Source of the DNA: UBA11740 sp035635855
GTDB lineage: Bacteria > Acidobacteriota > Blastocatellia > Pyrinomonadales > Pyrinomonadaceae
DNA: 64,000 nucleotides
Direction of reading: 5' to 3'
Assembly (NCBI GenBank): GCA_035635855.1
Contig: DASQAF010000029.1
Coordinates: 186,001-250,000 of the forward strand
Shown: positions 47,601-56,568 of the stretch, one piece after another
Numbering within the stretch: position 1 is the first letter of the stretch
Layout of the letters: the number at the start of each line of letters is the position of its first letter
Notes under the pieces: model-generated
The model's database searches: none
What the model was told of the DNA's origin: nothing
Seen by the model: only the letters and a program-made list of their open reading frames with translations
Program-made: the position numbers and the translations under genes

Positions 47601-50600
47601 ACAGTAGCGGCACTCTGACGCTGACTGACTCAACCATCTCAGGGAATTCAGTTGTCGCCGGCGCGCCTGGCACTGGCGGTACGGGTGGCGTTTCCGGGAG
47701 CGCGTCGGGTGGCGGTGTCTATAACGATGCCACGGCGGGTCCGGCCGGAGCGACGATTACGGGCAGCACGATCAGCGGAAACACTGCGGGTCTAAACGGT
47801 GGGGGCATCTTCAATGTTGGCGCGGGCACCAACGCTACCCTGACGATCACCAACAGCACCATCAGTGGCAATGGCGCGAATAATGACGGCGGTGGTGTCT
47901 ACAACGCCGGCGCGACCGGCACGACGACGCTCACCGGCGTCACCGTGACCGGCAACACGACAGATAAAGATGATCTCGGCGGCGGCGCCGGTGGCGGACT
48001 CAATATCGCTAGCGGCACGTTTACATTGAAGAACACTATCGTCGCCGGAAACCTGAAGGGCACAACCACGCCGACGGCGCACGACATAACCGGAACAATT
48101 AACACCGCCGGCAGCGCGAGTTCGTACAACCTGATCGGTGACGCAGCCAGCAGTGGCGGGCTTACCGACGGCACTGACCACAACATTGTCGGCAACGCGG
48201 GCGTCGGCACTATCGACATCGCGACAGTGCTTAACACTACACTGGCGGACAATGGCGGACCGACAAAGACGCACGCGTTGGTAAACGGCAGTCCTGCTTT
48301 GGAGAAGGGCAACGCCTTCAGCCTGACCACCGATCAGCGCGGCTTCCCGCGGCCGGTTGATTTCGATGCGACGCCGCCGGTTGCGCCATTCGACGACACG
48401 GACATCGGTGCGTTCGAGTCACAGATAGCGCCCAACGCTCCGGGCGCGCCGAACCTGGATGCGGTGAGCGATTCGGGAGCAAACAACGCGGACGACAAGA
48501 CCAACGTCACGACCAACTTGTCGTTCACTATCCCTGGCGTCGTCTCAGGTGCGACCGTCCAACTATTCCGCGACGGCGCTCCGGTGGCCAGCGGAGTGGC
48601 ATCGGGCATTACGATTCAACTGACTGATCCGGGACCGTTGACATTCACTGCCAGCGGCACGACTTATTCGTACACCGCTAAACAGTCGTTCGGTGCTGCC
48701 ACGAGCGTGGCCTCCACGGCTTTGCCGGTCTTGATATCTATTATTCCGGATGCGCCCGTTCTTGATCCCGCAAGCGATTCAGGAACACTCGGCGACGGCA
48801 TCACAAACGACACCAGCCCGACCTTCAACATCACGAACGTGGTGAACACCGCGACCGTCAAACTGTTTCGTGATGGCGTCGAGGTTGCCAGTGGCACGGC
48901 TGCCGGCGTCACGATACAGCTCACTGATCCATCGGCTCCGAATGGCACGTTCACTTATACGGCCAAGCAGATTTTCAACGCGGTCACCAGCGATCCTTCG
49001 GCAGGCACCAGCATTACGATCACCATCAAGCCTGATGCGCCGGACTTGATTGCGGCCAGCGATTCCGGTTCGAGCAGTACCGACAACTACACCAACGACA
49101 CTACGCCGACTTTCAACATCACCGGCGTCATCAATGGCGCGAATGTGGAGTTGCTGCGAGATGGCACGTCGGTAGCAAATGCCACGGCAGTCGGGACGAG
49201 CATTCAGCTAACGGACCCCGGTGCCTTGGCCGGCCCGCATACATATAAAGCGCGCCAAACTGTCGGCATTACCTTGAGTCCGGATTCCGACGGGCTCGAT
49301 GTGACTATCGATACCAGCACTGCCCAGCCATCGACGCCGGACTTAATTACTGCCGACGACAGCAACATTAATAATGACAATGTGACCAGCAAGACGACGC
49401 CGACCTTTACCGGCACCGCCGAAGCCAACAGCAGCGTGCAGTTGTTCGCGACCGGCGTTTTGAAAGGTTCGGGCGCGGCGGACAATGCGGGCGCGTGGAG
49501 TATTACGAGCAGTGCGCTGGCGGATGGCCCTTACAACATTACCGTCGTCGCCACTGACCTGGCGGGGAATGTTTCGGTGGCCTCTGCTGCGTTGCCAATT
49601 GTTATTGACACTACCAAACCAACGGTGGCGATGAGTTCGGCTGTGGGCAATCCTACCGCTACCACGCCGATACCGGTTACGGTCACTTTCAGCGAGTCTG
49701 TTTCAGGTTTCACGATCGGCGACATTGTTCCCGCCAATGGCACGGTCGGGAACTTTGCCGGTGGCCCCGCGATCTATACCTTCGATCTGACCCCCACGAG
49801 CCCCGGTCCCGTTTCGGCTGACATTGCGGCTGGCGTGGCCAACGATTTGGCAGGTAATACCAACACGGCCGCGACGCAGTTTAATCGCACGTTTGATCCT
49901 TCGGCGTTGAGTGTGACAATCACGCCAGTGGCACCGGATCCGCGCAACACGAGTGTCAGCTCGATCCAGATCGTATTCAACAAGGCCGTCACTGGATTCG
50001 ACCTTCCTGATCTGACTCTCAAGCTTAACGGCGGCGCTAATCTGCTGACCGGCGCGCAGACGCTGACGAGTGGTGACAACATAACCTGGACGCTGGGTAA
50101 CCTGAGCGGGCTGACGGGAGCGGCGGGCACTTACGTCTTAAAGCTGACGGCTGCCGGATCAAACATCAAGGACGCCGCGCTTAACTCGCTGACCTCGGAT
50201 GCGACTGAGTCCTGGGTAACGGATACGACGCCGCCGGACGTAACGATCAATCAGGCCGCGGGACAGACAGATCCGGTGACCGGCCCCAGCGCCACCACGG
50301 TGGTTAACTTTACGGCGATCTTCACCGAACCGGTGGTGGCCGGCAGCTTTACCAATGCTGACGTGACGATCTCAGGGACCGCGGGGGCGACGGTGGTCAA
50401 CATCAGTGAGATTGCCCCCAACGACGGTACTCACTTCAACGTCGCGATTGGCGGCATGACCCAGAGCGGAACAGTGATCGCCAACATTCCGGCGGGAGCG
50501 GCGCAGGATGCCGCGGGTAACGGCAGCACCGTCGCGACCTTCACGGACAACACCGTAACGTTCTTCAAGAACGACTTCACGACGTTCGAAGTCAACACGA

Positions 50601-53600
50601 CCGCCGACACGGATGATGGCTCGTGCGATCCGCTCGGCACGGGCCCAGGCAATCAGGACTGCACACTGCGCGAGGCCATCAACGCCGCCAACGCCGACGC
50701 CGGTTTGGAGACGATCACTTTTAACTCGACTGTGTTCGCAGCACCCGGTCCTTACACGATTAATCTGACGGGTGCGCTGCCAGATCTTTCAAGCGACATG
50801 ACCATCAACGGCCCCGGCGCCAACGTGCTGACGGTGAAGCGCGACACGGGCGGTAACTACCGCATCTTCACTGTTTTTTCTTTGGGGAATATCAACCTCA
50901 CCATTAACGGGTTGACCGTCAGCAACGGAAATTCCCCCGGCGGCGGCATTTTGAATAACAACACGGGCACCGTAACTGTCAGCAACAGCGTCATCACCGG
51001 CAATAGTGCGGCGGGCGGTGATGGAGGCGGGATTTTATTAATCGGCTCCGCCGGCACTTTGAACCTTACCAACAGCACCATCAGTGATAACTCCGCGGGC
51101 CAAGGCGGCGGGCTAAGCATCACGAACAACGCCACGGTAAACATCACGAACAGCACCATCAGCGGTAACTTAACCCCGCTCGGCGGCGGCGGTCTTTACA
51201 ACGTCAGCGGCGCGTTGACTATTACCGCCAGTACGATCACCAATAACCGTGCTGACAATGACAACAACGGCGTCGGCACGGGCGGTGGGATCTTCCGCAG
51301 TGGCGGCACGGTCGTCTTGCGCAATACCATCGTCGGCCACGACTTCAAGGGAGGTGTGCTGCAGGTTGAGACGGCGACCGTAGCCGGCACAATTACCAGC
51401 GCCGGTAATGCGAAGGTGGTGGTGACAGCCGCCGGCATGCCGAACAATCCGAAGACTGTAAACGTTGCAGTCGCAAATGCCGATACTGCTTCTCAGGTGG
51501 CCGGAAAGATGCGCACGGCGTTGGCTGCTGATGCGGACGTCAGCGGATTCTTCAACGTCTCAGGCACGGGAGCCAACATTGTCCTGACATCCCAGTTGCC
51601 AGCCGCGAATGACGCGGCACTGAACATTGCTACGGATAACGCAACATCCGCAGGACTGACCGCCACTCCGACGTCAGCGAATACGACGGCGGGCGTGGCT
51701 GGCACCGCCGACGACATCAGCGGCGCGGTCAACTCGGAAGGCTTCAACCTGATTCAAGTGACGTCTGGCGCCGTCATCACTGAGACGCTGAATCCCGGCA
51801 CTAACATCACGGGCGTGGATCCGCATCTGTTCCCGCTGGCCGATAACGGTGGTCCCACAAAGACTCATGCTTTGCAATGCACCAGTCCGGCCATTGATAA
51901 GGGCTTCAACTTTACCGTGACCACAGACCAGCGTGGCGGCGTCCGTCCATTCGATCTGGCCGACGCGATCTATCCAAACGCTGCTTCTCCGGGCAACGGC
52001 ACAGACATTGGCGCGGTTGAGGTTCAAACCGGCGGCGGCTGCCAACCAGTGGCGGTGCCACCCAACCCGCAACCTTCGACCAACGAAGATACGCAGGTGA
52101 CGATCACTCTGAAGGGAACTTATTCGCAAAACTTCCCGCTGACTTTCACTATTACGCAATCGCCCGCGCATGGCTCGCTGGGACCGATCAGCGCGCCCGT
52201 CTGCAACTTCAATTTGTCAGAGACCTGCACGGCGACGGTGAACTACACGCCGTCTCTGAACTTCAACGGTCTGGATTCCTTCAAGTTCAAGGTCAGCGCC
52301 GGCGGGCTCGACTCTGACGAGGCTGATGTCAACGTTACCGTGATCTCGGTCAACGATCCACCGGTGGCCAACGGTGACGCGCTCACGAGCATAGCTGAGG
52401 ATTCGGGCGTGCGCACGATTCCGTTTGCCGATCTGCTGGTGAACGATTCACCCGGCCCTCCCGATGAGGCCGGCCAAACTCTGACGGTCATCTCGGTGAG
52501 CAATCCGGTCGGTGGCACGGTGGGAATCCTGGGCACTAATGTGCAGTTTACGCCGACCGCGAACTACTTTGGCCCGGCCAGCTTCCAGTACAAGATCCGA
52601 GACAACGGCACGACCAACGGAGCGCCCGATCCGAAGGACAGCGTGTTGGCAGCTACCGTCACCTTTACCATCGATCCGGTGGCCGACACCCCGTCGGTAA
52701 CAAATGCCACGACCAATGAAGACACGCAAACGACTTCAGGTTTGGTTATCAGCCGTAACGCCGCCGATGGCGCCGAGGTGACTCACTTCAAGATCACCAG
52801 CATCGCTAATGGCACGCTGTTCCAGCACGACGGCACGACGCCGATCAACAACGGCGACTTCATCACCTTTGCTCAGGGCAATGCCGGATTGAAGTTCACG
52901 CCCAACGCGAATCTGTTCAGCCCGACGACCACCTTCAGCTTCCAGGTGCAGGCATCGTTGAATAACACCGACGCGGGTCTGGGCGGCGGCTTGGCGACGG
53001 CGACGATTACCGTCAATGCGGTGGCCGACACTCCGTCAGTGACAAATGCGGCGACCGGCGTCAACATTCAGACCTCGTCGGGCCTGGTTATTACTCGCAA
53101 TGCAGTGGACAGCACTGAAGTAAGTCATTTCAAGATCACGAACATTACTAACGGCACGTTGTTCAAGAACGATGGCACAACCCCGATCACTAACAACCAG
53201 TTCATCACGTTTGCCGAAGGCAATGCCGGATTGAAATTCACGCCGGCGAACAATCTGTCCAGTCCGGGCTCGAGCTTCAGCTTCGATGTGCAGGGCGCCA
53301 CCAGCGCGGTCGGAGATGGTCTGGGCCCGGCTACAACAGCGACGATCACGGTCAGCTGTGGGAGCAACTTGGTCACTAACAGCAACGACAACGGCGCGGG
53401 CTCTCTGCGGGCGATGATCCTCAGCGCCTGCCCGGGCAGCACGATTACTTTCGACATGACCCCCGGCCACGTCACCAGTCCGATTAACCTAACCAGCGGA
53501 GAGTTGATGATTGATAAGAGCATGACGATTCAAGGACCGGGCGCGAATCTGCTGACGATAAGCGGAAACAACAGTAGCCGCGTATTCAACGTGACGGCGA

Positions 53601-55504
53601 GTCCGGGAGTGGTCAACTTCTCAGGGTTGACAATCTCCAATGGGCAGGTTCCCGGCGGCTCCTCCGGTGGTGGAATTCTCAATAACAGCACCGCGGCAGT
53701 CAACATCACCAATAGCACGCTCAGCAATAACTCTGCTGGGTTCGGCGGCGGCATTCTCAACTTTAGTACCGGCGTAGTCAACATCAGCAATAGCACTCTT
53801 AACAACAACACTGCTTCGCCCTCAGGCGGCGGCATCTTCAATAACGGCACGGGAACCGTCAACGTCACCAACAGCACTATCAGCGGTAACACCGCCAGCG
53901 CCGGCGGCGGCATTTTCAATGTCCAAAGCGGACCAATAAACGTCACGAATAGCACTATCACTGGCAACTCTGCTACTGGCCCCAGCGGCGCCGGTGGCGG
54001 CATTCATAACAACTCGGCGAGCCCGGTGATTAATCTCAGTAACAGCATCGTCGCTCTCAACACCGCGGGAATCGGCCCGGACCTCGTTGGCCCAATGACT
54101 TCGCAGGGCAATAACTTGATCGGCAAGAATGACGGCAGCACCGGCTTTACCAACGGCAGCAACGGCGACATTGTTGGGACTACCGCTGCGCCAATCAATC
54201 CTTTGCTCGGCCCCCTCGCCAACAATGGTGGACCGACCCAGACGCATGCTTTGCTGGCCGGTTCTCCGGCGCTCGATGCCGGCAACAATGCTGCGGTCAC
54301 AAATCCGCCATTCAGCGGCGTCGCCCCGTTTACCGACCAGCGCGGCGCAGGCTTCGCGCGAATCGTTGACGGGCCCGATGCCAACACAACCGAGACCGTG
54401 GACATCGGCGCTTTCGAAGCTCAGGTCTCTCTGGAAGACATCACCGACAAGGCAATCAACGAAGACACGCAGCTTCAGTTCACGTTCAATGTCGGCGGCG
54501 CGGCGTCGATCACCGGCGTTACAGCGACGTCATCGAACACGGCGTTGGTACCGAACAACGTGGCGAACATTGCACTGACGGGAGCCGGCTCAACCCGCAC
54601 GTTGACGATTAATCCTCTGGCGGATCAGTTTGGCACCTCCACCATCACGATTACGGTTAACGGCGCAAACGGGCAGAGTATGACCGACACCTTCTTGCTG
54701 ACTGTTAACTCTGTCAACGACGCGCCGGTCAATCACGTGCCGGGGCCGCAGAACATACCGCTCAACGCATTGTTCGTCTTCTCAGTGGGTACGGGGAACG
54801 CGATCTTTATCTCTGATGTCGACGCCGGTAGTGATCCGGTACAGGTCACGTTGAAGGCTACCGACGGCACGATTACTTTGAACGGCACCAGTGGCTTGTC
54901 CTTCACGGTTGGCGACGGTACCGACGATCCTTTGATGACCTTTACCGGCAGCATTGCCAACATCAACGCCGCGTTGGAAGGAATGAAGAACCTGGCGTTC
55001 GGCAGCGGTGTGATTACGATTACTACGAACGACCTTGGTCACAACGGTATTGGTGGGCCACTCTCTGATACCGACACCATCCAGGTGACGGTAGTCGACA
55101 ACCTGGCACCTCTGCTGCTGACTATTCCGGGTACAGACCGGGCGATCGCGTTTGACTCGGTGACATTCGTGGTCGATCCGTTTTCGCTGGTGGGGAATAA
55201 CAATTTCACTGCCGATCACCGCACGCACATAACGCTCTTTGCTCTCCATGCGCAATTGAGGCCGGGCGAAACTGCGTCAGCCATTACCGCTGAAGCCGAC
55301 GTTTCGGGCACGATTGTGCCGCTGATTGTTGAATCAGTCATGACTGTCCCGAACTTCGACTGGTTGACACAAATCGTGGTCAAATTCCCTGACGGCTTCT
55401 CGACAGGCGGAGGCGGACCACATGATGCGAAGATTCGCATTCGCTTGCGAGGCCAGGATAGCAATCAAGCTGTGATCATAGTTGTGCCGGCGCCAAAGCC
55501 CTGA
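41693..55504 (+). CDS. Giant secreted multidomain protein with three beta-helix regions
   Basis: A 4603-residue secreted protein beginning at a GTG; the next ATG would destroy the signal peptide (about 1-35). Order: Lys/Thr-rich linker, DUF11-like unit (98-160), cadherin-like domains (165-490), beta-helix with the module shared with the first giant (about 500-1180), disordered linker (1180-1380). Then DUF11-like unit, three Ig-like repeats (about 1447-1764), a choice-of-anchor-Q-like beta-helix (1766-2245), Ig-like units (2250-2960), a CSLREA-type start (CTLREAINAANAD) with another beta-helix (2960-3445), cadherin-like units (3445-3885), a third NSTISGN-rich beta-helix (3890-4240), and cadherin-like units to the end. 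The array suggests a long calcium-stabilised surface fibre or adhesin. I see no LPXTG or PEP-CTERM tail. No good ribosome site precedes the start. Confidence 0.9.
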   Translation: MKQLSPDPTPPRLKVFVACLLAFTILTMPIAAVAAPSIARATSATRTDKTNKKNKTDKKSAAEDLFVNPSKETAASNLPGPKPEPAPEPFAPPIVGSVTATMTAALTATANNLDGKADPGDTINYTVQLGNTSGSDGTGISFSPGLDSHTTFVPGSIKSTPICFDQTGVSTNEDTAKSITLTGQDPDGDSITFSIVTPPTNGGFGATTAPNLTYTPNANFFGSDSFTFRVNDGTTSGAGNNGNSNETCTVSITVNAVNDAPTFTVPGNPTAVNEDAGAQSVSSFITGVRPAQVGNTTEDAQTVSFVITNNSNPGLFSSAPALNVVGASYPKTATLTYTSAANQNGTATITYHAHDDGGTANSGVDNSADQTFTITVNAVNDPPVVVAPAAFAVQANMKRTGLTGLLGNVNDNADNGVNGCVSTTFTVTNVSATTPAGGTISNLNASTGTFDFDPPPGVTGAVTFTYTVTDTGCPGPGVASSPATTVTVNVAGPVIWFVNLGAGVNGDGRLSSPFNSLASANTKLQNLGTNERIFLYSTTATVTAAVGDVVLLQSSQGLIGQGAINAGGFDAFFGISPPAGTITRPGINSATRPIVRGTVTMKDNTTVQGVNIDVSAGATKGLTGSGLGAGSVITIKDVNVTSAAGNAVDFNNARTMTYTSSSASSVNVLSSTTGIALNIIGGTTIGAGGLVFRSISANGAPNGIVLNNTGTSGGLTVTGNSSGFCGGQTSGTPPTVTQAPDATDCTGGTIQSTTGAGILLTSTSNVSLTRMRIMNGGDDGIGGTTVTGFTLSNSLIDNNGNAVGEEGLDFDNLLGTSSITNSTIRLSHENNVEVRNTTNDGSQATLTVTGCQISNASAKTQSDDGVLYQMTSTANGSVNVSNSVLTANRGDHLQGNSANSAILNVVFTNNNLIGGHSTALGQDIVVNSTVLTGSAAVTYDINGNKINGAILSAITVNLGVPSAATTTMSGKVRNNIIGTTGVIRSCSTQAHGIAVDSHGKGTHTVAVTGNTMRQCKDRGINVTANDSPSVSNGEGNPGGNLNLTVTGNTVLEGGPINPPGFPADGTGSREAFNLIAGSTATDTIAICAQIGGAGALANNFNRGTEAVVSGLSDIRIKKQTTAVITIRLPGYAGSATDASAFVAGQNTSSEDGTSTAAASATSSGSGGGGFVGGAACATVASLDRMMQQRKGGVLAQTGKNQQNSHVASLFASTGNDLASTLDSLDRATQSARSLPANDSAQSSLLFAGATTSGESNGPAGNAVSVSRWLAGATSLVAQFVNSVDSLIVPAAHAEKAEGTSQKTESASEIATTKVSSKDVHLNSASLRTATSDQRSDVRSNHANRPADRRQRAEVRNHRATATRSFAPMPVSGGTFPINGTGSGFSLPNGKTITIKFSVTLNNPPNLAGVVPPKVSAQGTLSGAFVGNPIVTDDPGTVAANDATVTLVDLFDTTVAVASSQNPSFVGQNVQFTATVSSPGGVPTGSVQFKDGASALGAPIALTTGGTCPAGSACATTPNISSLTAGSHVITADYTDSSGNFDPNTGTLAPNQQVNNKTATTTTVLSSLNPSNVGDAVTFTAQVNSASATGTVQFWDGPSGTGTPLGGAISLTTGGSCPGATACASTAAISNLTAGPHTITADYSGDVQFNSSTGKLLPDPPGQQVNKKATTTTVTSAPNPSNFGQSVTFTAHVSSAFSGTPTGTVQFWDGLSGTTALGGPQPVNGSGDATFITSSLSAGTHNPITADYSGDAQFAASSGTEGGGGHVVNTCAANVIVANNTDAAAGSLRDALSTVCDGGTITFDPSVTSITLTTVELAISKNVTVTGPGAATLTVSGNNASRVFNVAVGKTVIISGMTITAGKVLGANGAAGSAGIDAKGGAVINAGTLTLSNVILSGSHSTGGDGGSNTGAGAGGVGGNGLGGGIYNSGTLTLTNTTVNGSNSATGGKGGDTDAANTNGNGGAGFGGGVYSSGTLTLTDSTISGNSVVAGAPGTGGTGGVSGSASGGGVYNDATAGPAGATITGSTISGNTAGLNGGGIFNVGAGTNATLTITNSTISGNGANNDGGGVYNAGATGTTTLTGVTVTGNTTDKDDLGGGAGGGLNIASGTFTLKNTIVAGNLKGTTTPTAHDITGTINTAGSASSYNLIGDAASSGGLTDGTDHNIVGNAGVGTIDIATVLNTTLADNGGPTKTHALVNGSPALEKGNAFSLTTDQRGFPRPVDFDATPPVAPFDDTDIGAFESQIAPNAPGAPNLDAVSDSGANNADDKTNVTTNLSFTIPGVVSGATVQLFRDGAPVASGVASGITIQLTDPGPLTFTASGTTYSYTAKQSFGAATSVASTALPVLISIIPDAPVLDPASDSGTLGDGITNDTSPTFNITNVVNTATVKLFRDGVEVASGTAAGVTIQLTDPSAPNGTFTYTAKQIFNAVTSDPSAGTSITITIKPDAPDLIAASDSGSSSTDNYTNDTTPTFNITGVINGANVELLRDGTSVANATAVGTSIQLTDPGALAGPHTYKARQTVGITLSPDSDGLDVTIDTSTAQPSTPDLITADDSNINNDNVTSKTTPTFTGTAEANSSVQLFATGVLKGSGAADNAGAWSITSSALADGPYNITVVATDLAGNVSVASAALPIVIDTTKPTVAMSSAVGNPTATTPIPVTVTFSESVSGFTIGDIVPANGTVGNFAGGPAIYTFDLTPTSPGPVSADIAAGVANDLAGNTNTAATQFNRTFDPSALSVTITPVAPDPRNTSVSSIQIVFNKAVTGFDLPDLTLKLNGGANLLTGAQTLTSGDNITWTLGNLSGLTGAAGTYVLKLTAAGSNIKDAALNSLTSDATESWVTDTTPPDVTINQAAGQTDPVTGPSATTVVNFTAIFTEPVVAGSFTNADVTISGTAGATVVNISEIAPNDGTHFNVAIGGMTQSGTVIANIPAGAAQDAAGNGSTVATFTDNTVTFFKNDFTTFEVNTTADTDDGSCDPLGTGPGNQDCTLREAINAANADAGLETITFNSTVFAAPGPYTINLTGALPDLSSDMTINGPGANVLTVKRDTGGNYRIFTVFSLGNINLTINGLTVSNGNSPGGGILNNNTGTVTVSNSVITGNSAAGGDGGGILLIGSAGTLNLTNSTISDNSAGQGGGLSITNNATVNITNSTISGNLTPLGGGGLYNVSGALTITASTITNNRADNDNNGVGTGGGIFRSGGTVVLRNTIVGHDFKGGVLQVETATVAGTITSAGNAKVVVTAAGMPNNPKTVNVAVANADTASQVAGKMRTALAADADVSGFFNVSGTGANIVLTSQLPAANDAALNIATDNATSAGLTATPTSANTTAGVAGTADDISGAVNSEGFNLIQVTSGAVITETLNPGTNITGVDPHLFPLADNGGPTKTHALQCTSPAIDKGFNFTVTTDQRGGVRPFDLADAIYPNAASPGNGTDIGAVEVQTGGGCQPVAVPPNPQPSTNEDTQVTITLKGTYSQNFPLTFTITQSPAHGSLGPISAPVCNFNLSETCTATVNYTPSLNFNGLDSFKFKVSAGGLDSDEADVNVTVISVNDPPVANGDALTSIAEDSGVRTIPFADLLVNDSPGPPDEAGQTLTVISVSNPVGGTVGILGTNVQFTPTANYFGPASFQYKIRDNGTTNGAPDPKDSVLAATVTFTIDPVADTPSVTNATTNEDTQTTSGLVISRNAADGAEVTHFKITSIANGTLFQHDGTTPINNGDFITFAQGNAGLKFTPNANLFSPTTTFSFQVQASLNNTDAGLGGGLATATITVNAVADTPSVTNAATGVNIQTSSGLVITRNAVDSTEVSHFKITNITNGTLFKNDGTTPITNNQFITFAEGNAGLKFTPANNLSSPGSSFSFDVQGATSAVGDGLGPATTATITVSCGSNLVTNSNDNGAGSLRAMILSACPGSTITFDMTPGHVTSPINLTSGELMIDKSMTIQGPGANLLTISGNNSSRVFNVTASPGVVNFSGLTISNGQVPGGSSGGGILNNSTAAVNITNSTLSNNSAGFGGGILNFSTGVVNISNSTLNNNTASPSGGGIFNNGTGTVNVTNSTISGNTASAGGGIFNVQSGPINVTNSTITGNSATGPSGAGGGIHNNSASPVINLSNSIVALNTAGIGPDLVGPMTSQGNNLIGKNDGSTGFTNGSNGDIVGTTAAPINPLLGPLANNGGPTQTHALLAGSPALDAGNNAAVTNPPFSGVAPFTDQRGAGFARIVDGPDANTTETVDIGAFEAQVSLEDITDKAINEDTQLQFTFNVGGAASITGVTATSSNTALVPNNVANIALTGAGSTRTLTINPLADQFGTSTITITVNGANGQSMTDTFLLTVNSVNDAPVNHVPGPQNIPLNALFVFSVGTGNAIFISDVDAGSDPVQVTLKATDGTITLNGTSGLSFTVGDGTDDPLMTFTGSIANINAALEGMKNLAFGSGVITITTNDLGHNGIGGPLSDTDTIQVTVVDNLAPLLLTIPGTDRAIAFDSVTFVVDPFSLVGNNNFTADHRTHITLFALHAQLRPGETASAITAEADVSGTIVPLIVESVMTVPNFDWLTQIVVKFPDGFSTGGGGPHDAKIRIRLRGQDSNQAVIIVVPAPKP
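43840..45220 (+). repeat. Shared beta-helix module, copy in the second giant gene
   Basis: Partner of 29371-30760. Long blocks are identical in protein, such as FDNL.GTSSITNSTIRLSHEN and SGFCGGQTSGTPP. Differences are spread evenly. It ends at the GG(G)FVGGAAC motif in both, after which the proteins part. Confidence 0.85.
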
Positions 55505-55623
55505 CCGGACGCCTGGGAAATCTGCAACTGAGTAGAAGTCTTGCAGAGCGGTTGGGAGCATTTGCTGGCCAACATTAGCCAAGCCTTCACCGCAGAGTTT
55601 GTGCACGTTGAGGTTATCAATTA

Positions 55624-56535
55624 ATGCGCAATAGTATATCTGGTTGGTTAATCGTAAGCGGGCTGGCCATGGTGCTCGGTGTGGCAGTTGCCACCTCTAC
55701 TTCTGCGCAAGACAAGAAGGACCGCTCAACTGCCACGAACGCCGCCGAGGGAAGCGAGCCGCTGGGCTCGAGTTCTGAGTCTGGTTCAGGGACTACTGCC
55801 ACAGGTTCGGCCAGGCCAAACAGTCCCGCGCCCGCGCCTGCTACTTCATACAACTGGACGGGCGGCTATGTCGGCGGCCACGCCGGCTGGGGCCGGGGTC
55901 GAGCCAACACGACTTTCACTCCGCTACCCAACGCTACACAGTTTATTGACATGAGGCCGACAACTTTACGTCCGGATCCCAGCGGGTTCAGCGGCGGGGC
56001 CCAGGGCGGCTACAACTGGCAAACGGGACACTTCGTCGTCGGTGGCGAGGCAGATATTTCCTGGTCCCGGATGAGTGGAACCGCCAGGGTCACACCGATC
56101 ATCATGAACAACGGTTCTGCGTTTGCCAGCAATGGGTTCCTGATCACCCGTCAGGACACAAAATGGTTCGCCACGGTTCGCCCACGCGCAGGAGCAGCCT
56201 TCGACCGGCTGTTGATCTATGGCACGGGTGGACTGGCTTATGGCCATGTGGACTATTCAGCGAACGCAGACTTTCGCCCAAGCACGCCGAGCCCAATATT
56301 GTTTTTCCAATACCCGGTGTCGTTAAGCAAGACGAAAGCAGGATGGACTGTCGGCGGCGGAGTTGAAGTCGGAATTAACCAGCACTGGAGTTGGAAGGCC
56401 GAGTATCTTTATTATGACCTGGGCAACCAGTCCATTACCGCCAATCCGATTCCCGCAAATCCACCCTTTCAGGTTGCTTACCGGTGGGAAACAAAGGCCC
56501 ACACCTTCAACGCCGGTATCAACTTCCGGTTCTAG
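55624..56535 (+). CDS. Outer-membrane beta-barrel protein (Omp25/Omp31-like)
   Basis: A 303-residue protein with a signal peptide (about 1-28, cut after TSAQ). A Ser/Thr/Pro-rich spacer leads to the barrel start YNWTGGYVGGHAGWG near 79. Strands follow with GGAQGGYNWQTGHFVVGGEADIS, then GTGGLAYG, GWTVGGGVEVGINQHWSWKAEYLYYDLG, and the terminal HTFNAGINFRF whose last Phe fits outer-membrane insertion. This family forms 8-stranded porin-like or structural barrels. It begins 119 bases after the second giant gene in the same direction and may help anchor or export it, which is inference. Confidence 0.9.
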   Translation: MRNSISGWLIVSGLAMVLGVAVATSTSAQDKKDRSTATNAAEGSEPLGSSSESGSGTTATGSARPNSPAPAPATSYNWTGGYVGGHAGWGRGRANTTFTPLPNATQFIDMRPTTLRPDPSGFSGGAQGGYNWQTGHFVVGGEADISWSRMSGTARVTPIIMNNGSAFASNGFLITRQDTKWFATVRPRAGAAFDRLLIYGTGGLAYGHVDYSANADFRPSTPSPILFFQYPVSLSKTKAGWTVGGGVEVGINQHWSWKAEYLYYDLGNQSITANPIPANPPFQVAYRWETKAHTFNAGINFRF

Positions 56536-56568
56536 ATTGGAACATCCGACCAGCCTCGCCCTGACATG

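Noticed and set aside
43357..54966. Many long open frames antisense to the giant genes
   Set aside because: They follow the periodic Thr/Gly/Asn-rich coding of the plus strand, lack ribosome sites and family motifs, and mirror each other only because the plus-strand repeats do.
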